From Bacteroidota bacterium (GTDB taxonomy: Bacteria > Bacteroidota > Bacteroidia > Flavobacteriales_D > Crocinitomicaceae): 64,000 bases of DNA. The stretch lies in contig JAJRQK010000047.1 of assembly GCA_024280295.1 (NCBI GenBank), forward strand, positions 1 to 64,000. Reading direction: 5' to 3'. A program made the position numbers and the translations under genes. Position 1 is the stretch's first letter. The number at the start of each line of letters is the position of its first letter. This document shows positions 8,287 through 18,370 of this stretch, piece after piece. The notes below the pieces were generated by a model. That model worked only from the letters and a program-made list of their open reading frames with translations, did not search any database and had not been told where the DNA came from.

Positions 8287-10635
8287 ATGAAGCATCTAAT
8301 CCCCATCCTATTTATTCTTCTTGTTCACTCTTCCTATGCTCAGTTAAGCGATAACAAGTCAGTTTTAAAATTAACTGAAATAATGAAAGGTAATTCGTTC
8401 ATTGGAAACCAACCCGAAAATGTAAGATGGTCACTTGATGGCAAACACATTCTCTTCGATTGGAATCCACACGATCAACCTGGAAATTCAACTTTCTCCT
8501 ATTCTCCAAAGGCAAAAATGACCGATTCTCTTCAATCTGATTATTTCCTCTCATCGACTAATTATTACGGAGGAGAAATATTCTCCACAGAAGTTTACTC
8601 AGAAGATGGAAATCTATACCGCTATGATCGAAAAAAGAACAAAACTGAAGTTATTTTAAAATCTTCTCAATCAATTTGGAATTTACAACGAAGAAAAGGG
8701 TTAGAACACATTTATTTCCAACAAGGAAATGGTCTTTATTCTTACAATCTTGATTCTCGATCTATTGAACAACTCGCTGAAATCAAAAAAGAAGAAACCA
8801 AGAGCGAATCTTCGTTAACTTATTTTGAAGAGCAAGAATGGGAACTTTTTCAATTTATCAAAGACAAAAAAGAATCGAAAGAATGGCGTGAAGCAAAGTC
8901 TGAAAGTTGGAATAATGACGTTCCAGTTATTACTTATCAAAGTGGATCTCACAGCTCAATTCAAATAGATGGGACAAGTAAATTCATCACATTTCGTGTA
9001 GATCACTATCCCGAAGGAGGAAAAAAAACACATGTTGATCATCATATTTCGACTTCAGGCTATACAACATCAAAACCTGCAAGAGAAAAAGTTTCGGATG
9101 AAGACCCAAATCATCAATTAGCCATTTACGACATCAATCTCGACACAACCTATTATGTAGATTTTTCCACATTATCAGATATTTGCAAGAAACCTAAATA
9201 TCTATCTGATTATGGAGATCAAGAAGTATTCTATGACGATGACCGGAATATCATTATGCATAAACTTACCTATTCTCCAGATGGAAAATCGAATATTGTA
9301 GATGTTAGAAGTTATGACAATAAAGACCGATGGATTGTTTCGATTGATCTAAAAACAGGAAAAATAACTGAACTCAATCATCAACATGACGAAGCATGGA
9401 TTGGTGGCCCAGGAATTTCAAGCTGGAATATGGTACCTGGAAATATCGGATGGATTGACAATCATACTATTTATTTCCAATCGGAAAAATCTGGCTATTC
9501 ACATTTGTATTCATTAAACCTCCACACCTCAAAGATCACTCCGCTAACAAGTGGAAACTGGGAAGTACATGAAGTAATACTCTCTGCAAACAAAGATAAA
9601 TTTTACATCACTGCGAATAAGAAGCACGCTGGGAATCGTGAATTTTATCATCTAATCATCAAAAGCAAAGAGCTTATCTCAATCTTAACACTCGATGGGA
9701 ACCATGAAGTATCTATTTCACCTGATGAAAAAACACTAGCTGTTCGCTATTCTACTAAAACTAAGCCATGGGATCTCTACATTTATGCCAACAAACGAGG
9801 CGCGGAATTAGAACAAATCACCTTTTCTACCACAGAAGGTTTCAATAATTACGATTGGTATGCTCCAGAAGTCATCTCATTCAAAGCAGAGGATGGTGTA
9901 GTTGTTCCTGCTAGAATCTACATACCAGAAACAGGTATTAGCAATGGTGCAGCCGTAATTTTCGTTCATGGCGCAGGGTATTTGCAAAACGCACACAACT
10001 ACTGGAGCGGTTATTACCGAGAATTTATGTTTCACAATTTACTCCGAGATAATGGCTATACAGTCCTTGATATTGATTATAGAGCAAGTAAAGGTTATGG
10101 AAGAGATTATAGAACAGCTATCTATCGACACATGGGAGGCAAAGATCTAAGTGATCAACTTGACGGTCGAAAAATGCTTCTCCAAGAATATGGAATCAAT
10201 CCAAATCAAGTCGGAATTTACGGTGGATCTTACGGAGGCTTCATCACGATCATGGCATTATTAACTGATCCAGGAAAGTTTAAGTGTGGTGCTGCAATTC
10301 GATCTGTTACCGACTGGTTTCACTACAACCATGAATACACAACTAACATCTTGAATTACCCCTCTTCCGACCCAAAAGCCTATAAAAAAAGTTCTCCTGT
10401 CTATTTTGCAGAGAATCTTGAAGATAGGTTGATTATGCTTCATGGTATGGTCGATGATAATGTTCAGTACCAAGATGTTGTTCGTTTATCACAACGATTT
10501 ATCGAACTAGGAAAAAAAGATTGGGATTTAGTCGGATATCCTGTTGAGGCGCATGGTTTCCAAAAGGCTTCTTCGTGGGCTGATGAATACCGCAGAATTT
10601 TTGAAATGTTTAACAAAGAATTGCTAATTCACTAG
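8287..10635 (+). CDS. S9 family peptidase (DPP IV-like prolyl oligopeptidase)
   Basis: GIYGGSYGGFITIMAL nucleophile elbow; C-terminal Asp and His regions (HGMVDDNV, EAHGF); signal peptide. Confidence 0.92.
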   Translation: MKHLIPILFILLVHSSYAQLSDNKSVLKLTEIMKGNSFIGNQPENVRWSLDGKHILFDWNPHDQPGNSTFSYSPKAKMTDSLQSDYFLSSTNYYGGEIFSTEVYSEDGNLYRYDRKKNKTEVILKSSQSIWNLQRRKGLEHIYFQQGNGLYSYNLDSRSIEQLAEIKKEETKSESSLTYFEEQEWELFQFIKDKKESKEWREAKSESWNNDVPVITYQSGSHSSIQIDGTSKFITFRVDHYPEGGKKTHVDHHISTSGYTTSKPAREKVSDEDPNHQLAIYDINLDTTYYVDFSTLSDICKKPKYLSDYGDQEVFYDDDRNIIMHKLTYSPDGKSNIVDVRSYDNKDRWIVSIDLKTGKITELNHQHDEAWIGGPGISSWNMVPGNIGWIDNHTIYFQSEKSGYSHLYSLNLHTSKITPLTSGNWEVHEVILSANKDKFYITANKKHAGNREFYHLIIKSKELISILTLDGNHEVSISPDEKTLAVRYSTKTKPWDLYIYANKRGAELEQITFSTTEGFNNYDWYAPEVISFKAEDGVVVPARIYIPETGISNGAAVIFVHGAGYLQNAHNYWSGYYREFMFHNLLRDNGYTVLDIDYRASKGYGRDYRTAIYRHMGGKDLSDQLDGRKMLLQEYGINPNQVGIYGGSYGGFITIMALLTDPGKFKCGAAIRSVTDWFHYNHEYTTNILNYPSSDPKAYKKSSPVYFAENLEDRLIMLHGMVDDNVQYQDVVRLSQRFIELGKKDWDLVGYPVEAHGFQKASSWADEYRRIFEMFNKELLIH

Positions 10636-10638
10636 AAC

Positions 10639-11076
10639 ATGGAACTAAGAGAATTGACAACCAAGGAAGAAATGCTGGATCGTTATACTGTACTTTTGGA
10701 GGTGTATCCATCCTTGACACTTGAAGAATATAGCATCGAACTTGATGAAATGCTTTCTCACAATTATGGACAAGTTGCAGTCTTTGAAGAAGAAGAATGT
10801 ATTGGGCTAACAGGCTATTGGATTGGGTCAAAATTATGGTGTGGGAAATACATGGAACTTGATAACGTCGTTATTTGTGAAAAACATCGAGGGAAAGGAA
10901 TTGGGAAGATTTTATTTAAGCACATGGAAAATAAAGCGAAACAACTCAACTGTACCATGCTAGCACTTGACTCTTATTCAGACAATTTTAAATCACATAA
11001 GTTCTTTTATGGACAAGGTTATGTTCCGAGAGGATTTCACTTTATAAACGTTCTCGACAAAATAAAAATTCGCTAG
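10639..11076 (+). CDS. GNAT family N-acetyltransferase
   Basis: VVICEKHRGKGIGKILFKHMENKAKQL acetyl-CoA binding motif. Confidence 0.88.
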   Translation: MELRELTTKEEMLDRYTVLLEVYPSLTLEEYSIELDEMLSHNYGQVAVFEEEECIGLTGYWIGSKLWCGKYMELDNVVICEKHRGKGIGKILFKHMENKAKQLNCTMLALDSYSDNFKSHKFFYGQGYVPRGFHFINVLDKIKIR

Positions 11077-11077
11077 A

Positions 11078-12001
11078 CTAAATCAAGGATAAGGTAAGGA
11101 CAATTCCATCAATCACCTTTGCCAATCGTTCAAAATCTATTGTTTCAATTGTATCAGTTGGCTGATGATAATTAGCATTACGATAAAAAGCCGTATCCGT
11201 TAACATGATGGCATCATATCCCATTCTCCAGTAATTCCTATGATCTGAAAAATCGATTCCCGGAAGTGATTTTGGTGCCGTAAACTTCTTAGCCTTAATT
11301 GTTTTGGATTGCTTGTATATTCGGGAGAATTTACGCGCGAACTTTCCCTTATTCATCTTTCGAACAACTGTAATGTAATCACCCTTTCCACCATAAAATA
11401 GTTTCAATATTCCAAGAGGATAACGTTGTGATTTCTTCTCAGTTGAAAAATAGCCAATCATCTCCAATGAGATCATGCCATGAACCTCCACTCCTCTTTT
11501 ATAAAGAGATTGAGCATGTACATAACTACCCATTTTTTCAGAGCGAAAGAATGGTGGCTCTTCCAAAGTGTATGCAACAAACTCAATGCAATAGTCCTTT
11601 GATTCGTAGTCTTTAAGTTGCTCAAGCGTTTGAAGAAGCCCAACTACTCCTGTTCCATTATCATCTGCTCCTTGCTGATTGCCGCAAACATCGTAATGAG
11701 CCCCAACAATGATTCTTGGTAAAGTTGTATCACCAACCAAAGCTATTACATTCGAATAAATTCTATCTTCAACTAAATAATTCTGAAGATAAACTGCTGG
11801 GGAGTGTTTAGAAAATTCGTCTAGTAGATAATCGCGAACTGAGTTCAACGTAAATGTATCGAGATAGGTCCTAAATCCATCTCTATTAACGATAGTGCCT
11901 AATTGATTCTTGATCACAGATGGTGAAGTTTGAGCTATCAAACAATTCATTGACAAAACAAACCCCAGTAATATTAAACTTCTATACATCAACATAACCA
12001 T
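11078..12001 (-). CDS. M28 family metallopeptidase
   Basis: GAHYDVCGNQQGADDNGTGVVGLLQ...EEPPFF...DFSDHRNYW. Confidence 0.9.
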   Translation of the reverse strand: MVMLMYRSLILLGFVLSMNCLIAQTSPSVIKNQLGTIVNRDGFRTYLDTFTLNSVRDYLLDEFSKHSPAVYLQNYLVEDRIYSNVIALVGDTTLPRIIVGAHYDVCGNQQGADDNGTGVVGLLQTLEQLKDYESKDYCIEFVAYTLEEPPFFRSEKMGSYVHAQSLYKRGVEVHGMISLEMIGYFSTEKKSQRYPLGILKLFYGGKGDYITVVRKMNKGKFARKFSRIYKQSKTIKAKKFTAPKSLPGIDFSDHRNYWRMGYDAIMLTDTAFYRNANYHQPTDTIETIDFERLAKVIDGIVLTLSLI

Positions 12002-12021
12002 TTTAATTTAACCAGCGATGA

Positions 12022-12786
12022 TCAATCCCTATTACCTGACTCGTACATCAATTTCTTATACTTCACTACCGCTTGATCACGAGAGCACGCATTAAAATGC
12101 CACCATTCACTTGGGATATTTCTAAATCCTTGAGACCTCATTACCGCCCGAAGCAATTTTCGATTTCCGTGCTGTTCTTTTGTAAGTTCACCCGAATTTA
12201 AAAACTTCCATTCCTTGCTAGGAAATGCAATGTCGCGAAAATCATCATAGCCAGCTCCCATATCCAAAGGAATTCCATTCTCATCACAAATAGTGATATC
12301 CACAGCTGCACCAAAATTATGAACACTTCCGTACCAAGGGTTCGAGACAAATTTACCTCTCTCGGCTGGAGGAATTGAATCAAGAGCATCCCACATTTGT
12401 TGTTGGACATCAACAGGTCTTACTCCATCATAAATTAATAAAGAATGATTGGGCAAGGTATCTTTAAGAAAAGACTGACAATCTGAAATTCTCACTGCAA
12501 CATCTTGTTGGAGATAGGCTGAATTAAGTGTGTCGTAGAGAATAAACCCCATAAAATTATCAGCTGTTGCATATTTCAAATCGACTAGAATTGTTGAATC
12601 AATCGTTAGGATGTCAATCAAATTATAACTTCTGAGTGATTGTTGAACAGAGGTATCTATCTCCTCAACTTTAGGAGCAATCTCAGTTATCTCATCCACT
12701 TTAGGATCATTGACAATAGGTTCTTTTACCGAACAAGAATAGGTAAATAACAATCCAAGTGCCGAGCTTATGATCTTAGCTTTCAT
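12022..12786 (-). CDS. M15 family D-Ala-D-Ala dipeptidase (VanX-like), exported
   Basis: YDGVRPVDVQQQMWD ... SVHNFGAAVDITI ... SEWWHFN. Confidence 0.9.
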   Translation of the reverse strand: MKAKIISSALGLLFTYSCSVKEPIVNDPKVDEITEIAPKVEEIDTSVQQSLRSYNLIDILTIDSTILVDLKYATADNFMGFILYDTLNSAYLQQDVAVRISDCQSFLKDTLPNHSLLIYDGVRPVDVQQQMWDALDSIPPAERGKFVSNPWYGSVHNFGAAVDITICDENGIPLDMGAGYDDFRDIAFPSKEWKFLNSGELTKEQHGNRKLLRAVMRSQGFRNIPSEWWHFNACSRDQAVVKYKKLMYESGNRD

Positions 12787-12863
12787 GGATCAAAGAAACA
12801 AAATCTATTTTAGTTGGTCATCGTAATCAAGATTCTGTGTAAATTCGACGAAATTTTTCAGCT

Positions 12864-14099
12864 ATGCCAACAATATCTAGTAAAGCTTCACAAATGCCAG
12901 AATCACCAATTCGCAAGTTGGTGCCTTATTCAGAAAAAGCGAAAGCTGCTGGAAAGGAAGTCTATCATCTAAACATCGGTCAACCCGACATCCAAACTCC
13001 ACAAGTTGCTTTAGATGCGATAAAGAATATAGATTTAAAGGTGCTTGAGTATAGTCACTCAGCAGGACTTCAGTCGTACCGAGATAACTTAGTGAAGTAT
13101 TATAAAAAAGTTGGAATTGATGTTAACTCAGAGGATATTATCATTACAACAGGAGGGTCGGAAGCGTTGACTTTTGGATTTATGAGTACATGCAACCCAG
13201 AAGATGAGGTGATTATACCTGAGCCATTTTATGCAAATTACAATGGCTTTGCAGTTGCCGCTGGACTGAATGTCGTTCCTGTAACTGCTTCAATTGAAAC
13301 TGGTTTTGCACTTCCACCAGTTGAAGAGTTCGAAAAGAAAATTACTTCAAAAACAAAAGCAATTATTATTTGCAACCCAGGAAACCCGACAGGATACCTT
13401 TACTCAAAAGAGGAGTTGGAAAAACTTAGAGATATAGTTAAGAAACATGATCTATTTCTTTTTGCAGATGAAGTTTACCGTGAATTTTGTTACGATGGAG
13501 CAAAGCCATTTTCGGTAATGAATTTAGAAGGAATTGAAAACAATGTGATTATGATTGACTCGGTATCCAAGCGTTATTCAATGTGTGGAGCAAGAATTGG
13601 AGCCATTATATCAAAAAACAAAGAAGTAATGGCTTCAGCCTTAAAATTTGGGCAAGCACGATTATCTCCCCCAACGATAGATCAAATAGCCTCAGAAGCT
13701 GCATTAAACACACCACAATCTTATTTTGATGAGGTAGTTGCAGAGTATGTTGAGCGAAGAAACATTACAGTGGATGGACTAAATGCAATCCCAGGTGTAT
13801 TCTGCCCAAAACCAGAAGGAGCATTTTATTGTGTTGCCAAATTTCCAATTGATAATGCTGAAAAATTCTGTCAATGGTTGCTCGAAGATTTCGAATATAA
13901 AGGTGCAACGGTTATGATGGCACCAGCAGCAGGGTTTTATTCATCGAATAAACTTGGTATTCAAGAAGCAAGAATAGCGTATGTTTTAAATCAAGATTCA
14001 TTAAGGAAAGCTGTTAAATGTTTGGAAGAAGCATTGAAGGTATATCCTGGAAGAGTAAAAATAGAAGACGATGAGACGATGAGACACGAAGACAAATAA
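12864..14099 (+). CDS. pyridoxal phosphate-dependent aminotransferase (class I/II)
   Basis: NPGNPTG, DEVYREF and SVSKRYSMCGARIG PLP-Lys motifs. Confidence 0.94.
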   Translation: MPTISSKASQMPESPIRKLVPYSEKAKAAGKEVYHLNIGQPDIQTPQVALDAIKNIDLKVLEYSHSAGLQSYRDNLVKYYKKVGIDVNSEDIIITTGGSEALTFGFMSTCNPEDEVIIPEPFYANYNGFAVAAGLNVVPVTASIETGFALPPVEEFEKKITSKTKAIIICNPGNPTGYLYSKEELEKLRDIVKKHDLFLFADEVYREFCYDGAKPFSVMNLEGIENNVIMIDSVSKRYSMCGARIGAIISKNKEVMASALKFGQARLSPPTIDQIASEAALNTPQSYFDEVVAEYVERRNITVDGLNAIPGVFCPKPEGAFYCVAKFPIDNAEKFCQWLLEDFEYKGATVMMAPAAGFYSSNKLGIQEARIAYVLNQDSLRKAVKCLEEALKVYPGRVKIEDDETMRHEDK

Positions 14100-14112
14100 G
14101 GCGGAAGGAGTC

Positions 14113-14862
14113 TCAATCTTTTTGGGGGTGACAACAATCCATTTTCATATTTGAATTTGCATTATTGTCGCTTATAGCTGTTACTTTTACTTGAATTTTT
14201 GGGCTAACGTATGGGATTCCGAGGTTCATTCCTCGAAGTGCTATCATTAACCCAACAACAGTTAATAAATAGGGTACGACTCGATTCAATTTTCCCCTAG
14301 CACCCTTACCCATTTTATGAATAAAAAATGGAACTGTTATCATAACTGGTAAAGTTCCAATCCCAAAGAATGTCATTGCCAGAGCACTTATTGCCAAATC
14401 ATTGACCAGAATTGCATTCATTAAAGCAACATAGACCATTCCACAGGGCAACATTCCATTTATTAACCCAAAAGTGAGCAAACGAAATGGTGATTTAGAC
14501 CTCACCATTCTATGCATTAGCCTTTGAATTCCATTTTGGAAGCCGAAGGATCCAATTCCATGAGGTAACCAACTAAGTAATTGTTTTTTCCAAGCATACA
14601 ATACAAGTGTAGCACCAGCAATGATACTAATCCATTGAAGAACACCAAAAATATCAATTGTTACGCCAATTAGACCGACTAAGATTCCGAGAAGCGTGTA
14701 GGTAATAATTCGACCTATACTATATTGAAGTGTTCCTGATAGGATCGTTAAGTTGTTTTTACGATTAAGTGGGAGCACAAGTGAAATAGGTCCACACATT
14801 CCAAGACAATGGAAATTTGAGGTCAAACCAAGTATTAATCCAGAAATCAGAACTAGCTGCAT
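14113..14862 (-). CDS. sulfite exporter TauE/SafE family protein of the cbb3 cluster (CcoS/CcoH-associated)
   Basis: GLTSNFHCLGMCGPISL...LPCGMVYVAL; terminal gene of the cco cluster. Confidence 0.85.
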   Translation of the reverse strand: MQLVLISGLILGLTSNFHCLGMCGPISLVLPLNRKNNLTILSGTLQYSIGRIITYTLLGILVGLIGVTIDIFGVLQWISIIAGATLVLYAWKKQLLSWLPHGIGSFGFQNGIQRLMHRMVRSKSPFRLLTFGLINGMLPCGMVYVALMNAILVNDLAISALAMTFFGIGTLPVMITVPFFIHKMGKGARGKLNRVVPYLLTVVGLMIALRGMNLGIPYVSPKIQVKVTAISDNNANSNMKMDCCHPQKD

Positions 14863-14864
14863 GT

Positions 14865-15314
14865 TTAGATATAAATTTGCTCTCGTTGTAAGTAACTATC
14901 TTTTCCTATTTTAAAGAAAATTTCGATATTGTAGAATCCTTCTTTTAGATTTTTCTTCATAATTCCATGGGTTTTTTCAGTCCCCAATTCGATTTCGAAA
15001 TCATCTGCATTATTGTTAGGCTTTTTGAAGATAATCAGAACATCCTTAATATTTTCATTGTTCGGTACAGAAAACGAAACGATATTTTCATCTTGAATCA
15101 ATTGAATTTTATTTTCGAGATTATTACTATTTTTAATGGCAATCATCTCCTCATTATAAGCAAGATCGCGTTGATAATATTCTTCATCAACTAAATCCAC
15201 ATCTTTCGAAATCATAATCGTTACAAGCGTCACAATGAAACCAATAAACAACACCAATACTACTGCAATTCCTTTTCCCCAGTTCATATTATAAATTTTA
15301 TAGCATAGGACCAA
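14865..15314 (-). CDS. ccoH: FixH family protein
   Basis: MNWGKGIAVVLVLFIGFIVTLVTIMISKDVDLVDEEYYQRDLAYNEEM; true start probably the internal M of MNWGKG (15287). Confidence 0.85.
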   Translation of the reverse strand: MVLCYKIYNMNWGKGIAVVLVLFIGFIVTLVTIMISKDVDLVDEEYYQRDLAYNEEMIAIKNSNNLENKIQLIQDENIVSFSVPNNENIKDVLIIFKKPNNNADDFEIELGTEKTHGIMKKNLKEGFYNIEIFFKIGKDSYLQREQIYI

Positions 15315-16716
15315 TAAATTTGGTACTCACACGCTGAATTTCATTTCCATTTCCAAGAACAACTATATCCACTTTGAGTTTTCCATTATTGATCTCACTT
15401 AGCGGTAGACGCAACACAAATCGTTCCTTCAACTCTTCTTGACCATGAAGAATCAAATTGTTGACAACTAAATCAAGATCTCCAATAGGGTAATCCAATT
15501 TCAACTCGATTTTATAGTTCTTTTTAGTTTTGTTGGTCAAATTTATTTCAAAAATATTCCGCACCATTCCGCCCTCTCCCATCTGATAAGTTGTGCCACG
15601 TTGACGAAGAATCACCGCTTGAAAATCACTCCTAGTAAATAATAAGATTACCAAAACACCCACAAGTGCAACAAGTAGGGCTGTATATGCTTTCACGCGT
15701 TTAGTCCATTCGAATTTTTTTCTAGTCTCAATTCCTTTCTCAGACACTAAGCGAATTAAGCCTTTTTCAAGACCAACACTATCCATTATGTGATCACAGG
15801 CATCCATACACGCCGTACAATTGATACATTCAAGTTGAGTACCATTTCTAATATCAATTCCAGTTGGACAGACATGAACACATTGGCCACAATCAATACA
15901 ATCTCCTTTCCCAACGGCCTTACGATCTTCATTTTTTTTAAATTTTGCTCTCCCCTCACCACGTTTATGATCATAACCGACAACCATAGAATCCTCATCT
16001 AACAGGACTCCCTGCAATCTACCATAAGGACAAATTGTAGTACACACTTGCTCTCGAAGTTGTGAAAAGACAAGGTAAAATGCTGTTGCAAAGATCAGAA
16101 TGGCAATCAATCCCCCGATGTGAGAACCAAGAGGATCAGTTTGGATGTTCCATAGTTCATCAGTTCCAATAATGTAGGCTAAAAATGTATTAGCAATAGC
16201 AAAGGAAATGATCCAAAAAATCAAATGTTTCAGTGTCTTGCGCCAAATTTTATTCCAATCCCATGGTCCTTTATTGAGTTTCTTCTGATGCGTCCAATCC
16301 CCTTCAATCTTATACTCAATTCTTCTGAAGACCATCTCCATAAAGATCGTTTGAGGGCATACCCAACCACAAAATAACCGTCCATATATAATGGTGAATA
16401 AGACGATAAAAATTACTGCAACAATGAACCCTACGGCGAAAATGAACATATCCTGTGGCCAGAATATTTTACCAAAGATGATAAACTTACGCTCCAGAAT
16501 ATTAAACAAAAATGATTGTTCGCCTCCTATCTTAATATGTGGTAATCCAAAAAGAAGAAGGAGAAAAAAATAGCTTAATATCTTTCGATAATTATAGAGT
16601 TTCCCTTTAGGTTTCTTTGCATAGACCCAAACCCTACTTCCATCTTCGTTTATCGTAGAGATACTATCTCTGTACGTTTCATCTGGATTTTCCTCAAACT
16701 CTTCAAACTCTCCCAT
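15298..16716 (-). CDS. ccoG: cytochrome c oxidase accessory protein CcoG (FixG, 4Fe-4S)
   Basis: CGWVCPQTIFMEMVFRRIEYKIEGD; GDCIDCGQCVHVCPTGIDIRNGTQLECINCTACMDACD. Confidence 0.96.
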   Translation of the reverse strand: MGEFEEFEENPDETYRDSISTINEDGSRVWVYAKKPKGKLYNYRKILSYFFLLLLFGLPHIKIGGEQSFLFNILERKFIIFGKIFWPQDMFIFAVGFIVAVIFIVLFTIIYGRLFCGWVCPQTIFMEMVFRRIEYKIEGDWTHQKKLNKGPWDWNKIWRKTLKHLIFWIISFAIANTFLAYIIGTDELWNIQTDPLGSHIGGLIAILIFATAFYLVFSQLREQVCTTICPYGRLQGVLLDEDSMVVGYDHKRGEGRAKFKKNEDRKAVGKGDCIDCGQCVHVCPTGIDIRNGTQLECINCTACMDACDHIMDSVGLEKGLIRLVSEKGIETRKKFEWTKRVKAYTALLVALVGVLVILLFTRSDFQAVILRQRGTTYQMGEGGMVRNIFEINLTNKTKKNYKIELKLDYPIGDLDLVVNNLILHGQEELKERFVLRLPLSEINNGKLKVDIVVLGNGNEIQRVSTKFIGPML

Positions 16717-16743
16717 CCTTCTAACCTACGTATTCAATAACTC

Positions 16744-18156
16744 TTACTTGATAACCTCTCCTTCGGGTTCTTTACCCACAACCTCTTTCATCGATAGAAT
16801 AAATGATGATACCTGCTGCAATTGTATTGGGTTTAGTTTTGATTTATGCTCAGGCATACCATTACTCGTACCATTTTTAATTGTACCGAATACCGTTGCG
16901 ATATCAAACCCATAAATCCAAGTGTTATCCGTTAAGTTGGGACCGATATCTCCTCCTCCTTTTTCAGCATGACAAACAATACAATTTGCTTGGAATATCC
17001 CCCCCCCCTTATCAATACTCTCTTCATCCTCCATTAAAGTAACATTACTTTCATCAACGTTCATTGCCATGCTCTCTAGGTATTCTTGTACTTCAATTTC
17101 GGATTGAGCCATCTCTTTCTCATACTCTGCAATTTGTAAATCAGCTGTGCCAAGAATGTGATAATTGAAAATATAAACAATGGCAAATACAATTGTTGCA
17201 TAGAACATCCATACCCACCAAGGAGGTAGATTGTTATCCAACTCGTGAATCCCGTCATACTCATGTTCCAATAAAATCGATTCCTCTTCTTCGATAGGAA
17301 CAGCATTAGTCATAATTTTATTCATCTTGCGTATCACCTCACCATCAACGTATTTAGGCTCTGGTTCTGGATTCACAACTTTCATTGCTTCCCTGAATAT
17401 TTTTTTAAGGTACAAGACAACCCCAACTAGCATGATGTTTACAGCAACTAATGCATAAATATCTGCCATTTCAACAATGAGCCAAGGCATATTTTCACCA
17501 GCATTTGGCTTCACAAAACTTAATGCATATATAGAAGGAGTAAAGAATCCAGACATGACAATTAAAATCATCAATGCTTTTAAACCACCCGATTTAGAAT
17601 TATCTGACTCTCGCAATTTATTTTTAAAATAATCCGACCTTAAAAGCGATTGAATCGATTTAGACATCCCATTAATAACTAACAAGAATAAAATAATTGA
17701 CGCTATCAACGCATAAAATAGGTTCAACCTCTTACCATAATTTGGAATTGTATGTACCTCAGCATCTTCCTTAGGTTTGTCTATAATTTCCTCAGACTTA
17801 GGTGCAACATAGCTATCAACAAAATCAAGAATCGCATCAACCTCTTCATTGGTAACCTCTTGAGTAGGCATTGCTGTAATACTAAATTCCGAAATTGCCA
17901 AAGCCATTTTACTTGCTCCAGTTTCCAAAAGTGCTTCAGAACCCTTCACCCAATCATAAAGCATTACTTGTTCATTTGCTGCTATCCATTTAGCTTTTAC
18001 TCCTTGAAGCATTGGTCCGATAGAGTTCTTATCAAGATTGTGGCAAGTAGCACATTTGGATTTAAATAATGCTTGACCATCTTGAGCGATTACTTTTAGT
18101 CCTCCAATACATAACCAGAGAATTCCTATCAATAGATATTTAAGGTGCTTTTTCAT
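16744..18156 (-). CDS. ccoP: cbb3-type cytochrome c oxidase subunit CcoP-like, with additional N-terminal cytochrome c domain
   Basis: N-terminal CATCH and C-terminal CIVCH heme motifs flank TM segments; LPPWWVWMFYATIVFAIVYIFNYH is the CcoP N domain. Confidence 0.92.
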   Translation of the reverse strand: MKKHLKYLLIGILWLCIGGLKVIAQDGQALFKSKCATCHNLDKNSIGPMLQGVKAKWIAANEQVMLYDWVKGSEALLETGASKMALAISEFSITAMPTQEVTNEEVDAILDFVDSYVAPKSEEIIDKPKEDAEVHTIPNYGKRLNLFYALIASIILFLLVINGMSKSIQSLLRSDYFKNKLRESDNSKSGGLKALMILIVMSGFFTPSIYALSFVKPNAGENMPWLIVEMADIYALVAVNIMLVGVVLYLKKIFREAMKVVNPEPEPKYVDGEVIRKMNKIMTNAVPIEEEESILLEHEYDGIHELDNNLPPWWVWMFYATIVFAIVYIFNYHILGTADLQIAEYEKEMAQSEIEVQEYLESMAMNVDESNVTLMEDEESIDKGGGIFQANCIVCHAEKGGGDIGPNLTDNTWIYGFDIATVFGTIKNGTSNGMPEHKSKLNPIQLQQVSSFILSMKEVVGKEPEGEVIK

Positions 18157-18160
18157 TTAT

Positions 18161-18364
18161 TCACTTTTTAAAATCTAGTGGTTGTTCAATCTCACCCCCC
18201 CCTTCCAATGGCAGGCTGCTCACTTCTTCGATATAATTCTTTTTCATACGAACAACATAGATGATCATCACTACAAAGAAGATTACAAAAATCAGTAAAG
18301 AGAAGAGAGGATAAATATCTACTCCGTCAATCCCTGTCAAGTTGTGTTTTATATATCGTAACAT
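18161..18364 (-). CDS. ccoQ: CcoQ-like small membrane subunit
   Basis: 67 aa, single TM, located between ccoNO and ccoP. Confidence 0.75.
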   Translation of the reverse strand: MLRYIKHNLTGIDGVDIYPLFSLLIFVIFFVVMIIYVVRMKKNYIEEVSSLPLEGGGEIEQPLDFKK

Positions 18365-18370
18365 ACTCTA

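Noticed and set aside
14056-14098. Short tandem duplication ACGATGAG x2 at the 3' end of the aminotransferase gene
   Set aside because: Only two 8-bp units in a low-complexity charged tail; no evident function.
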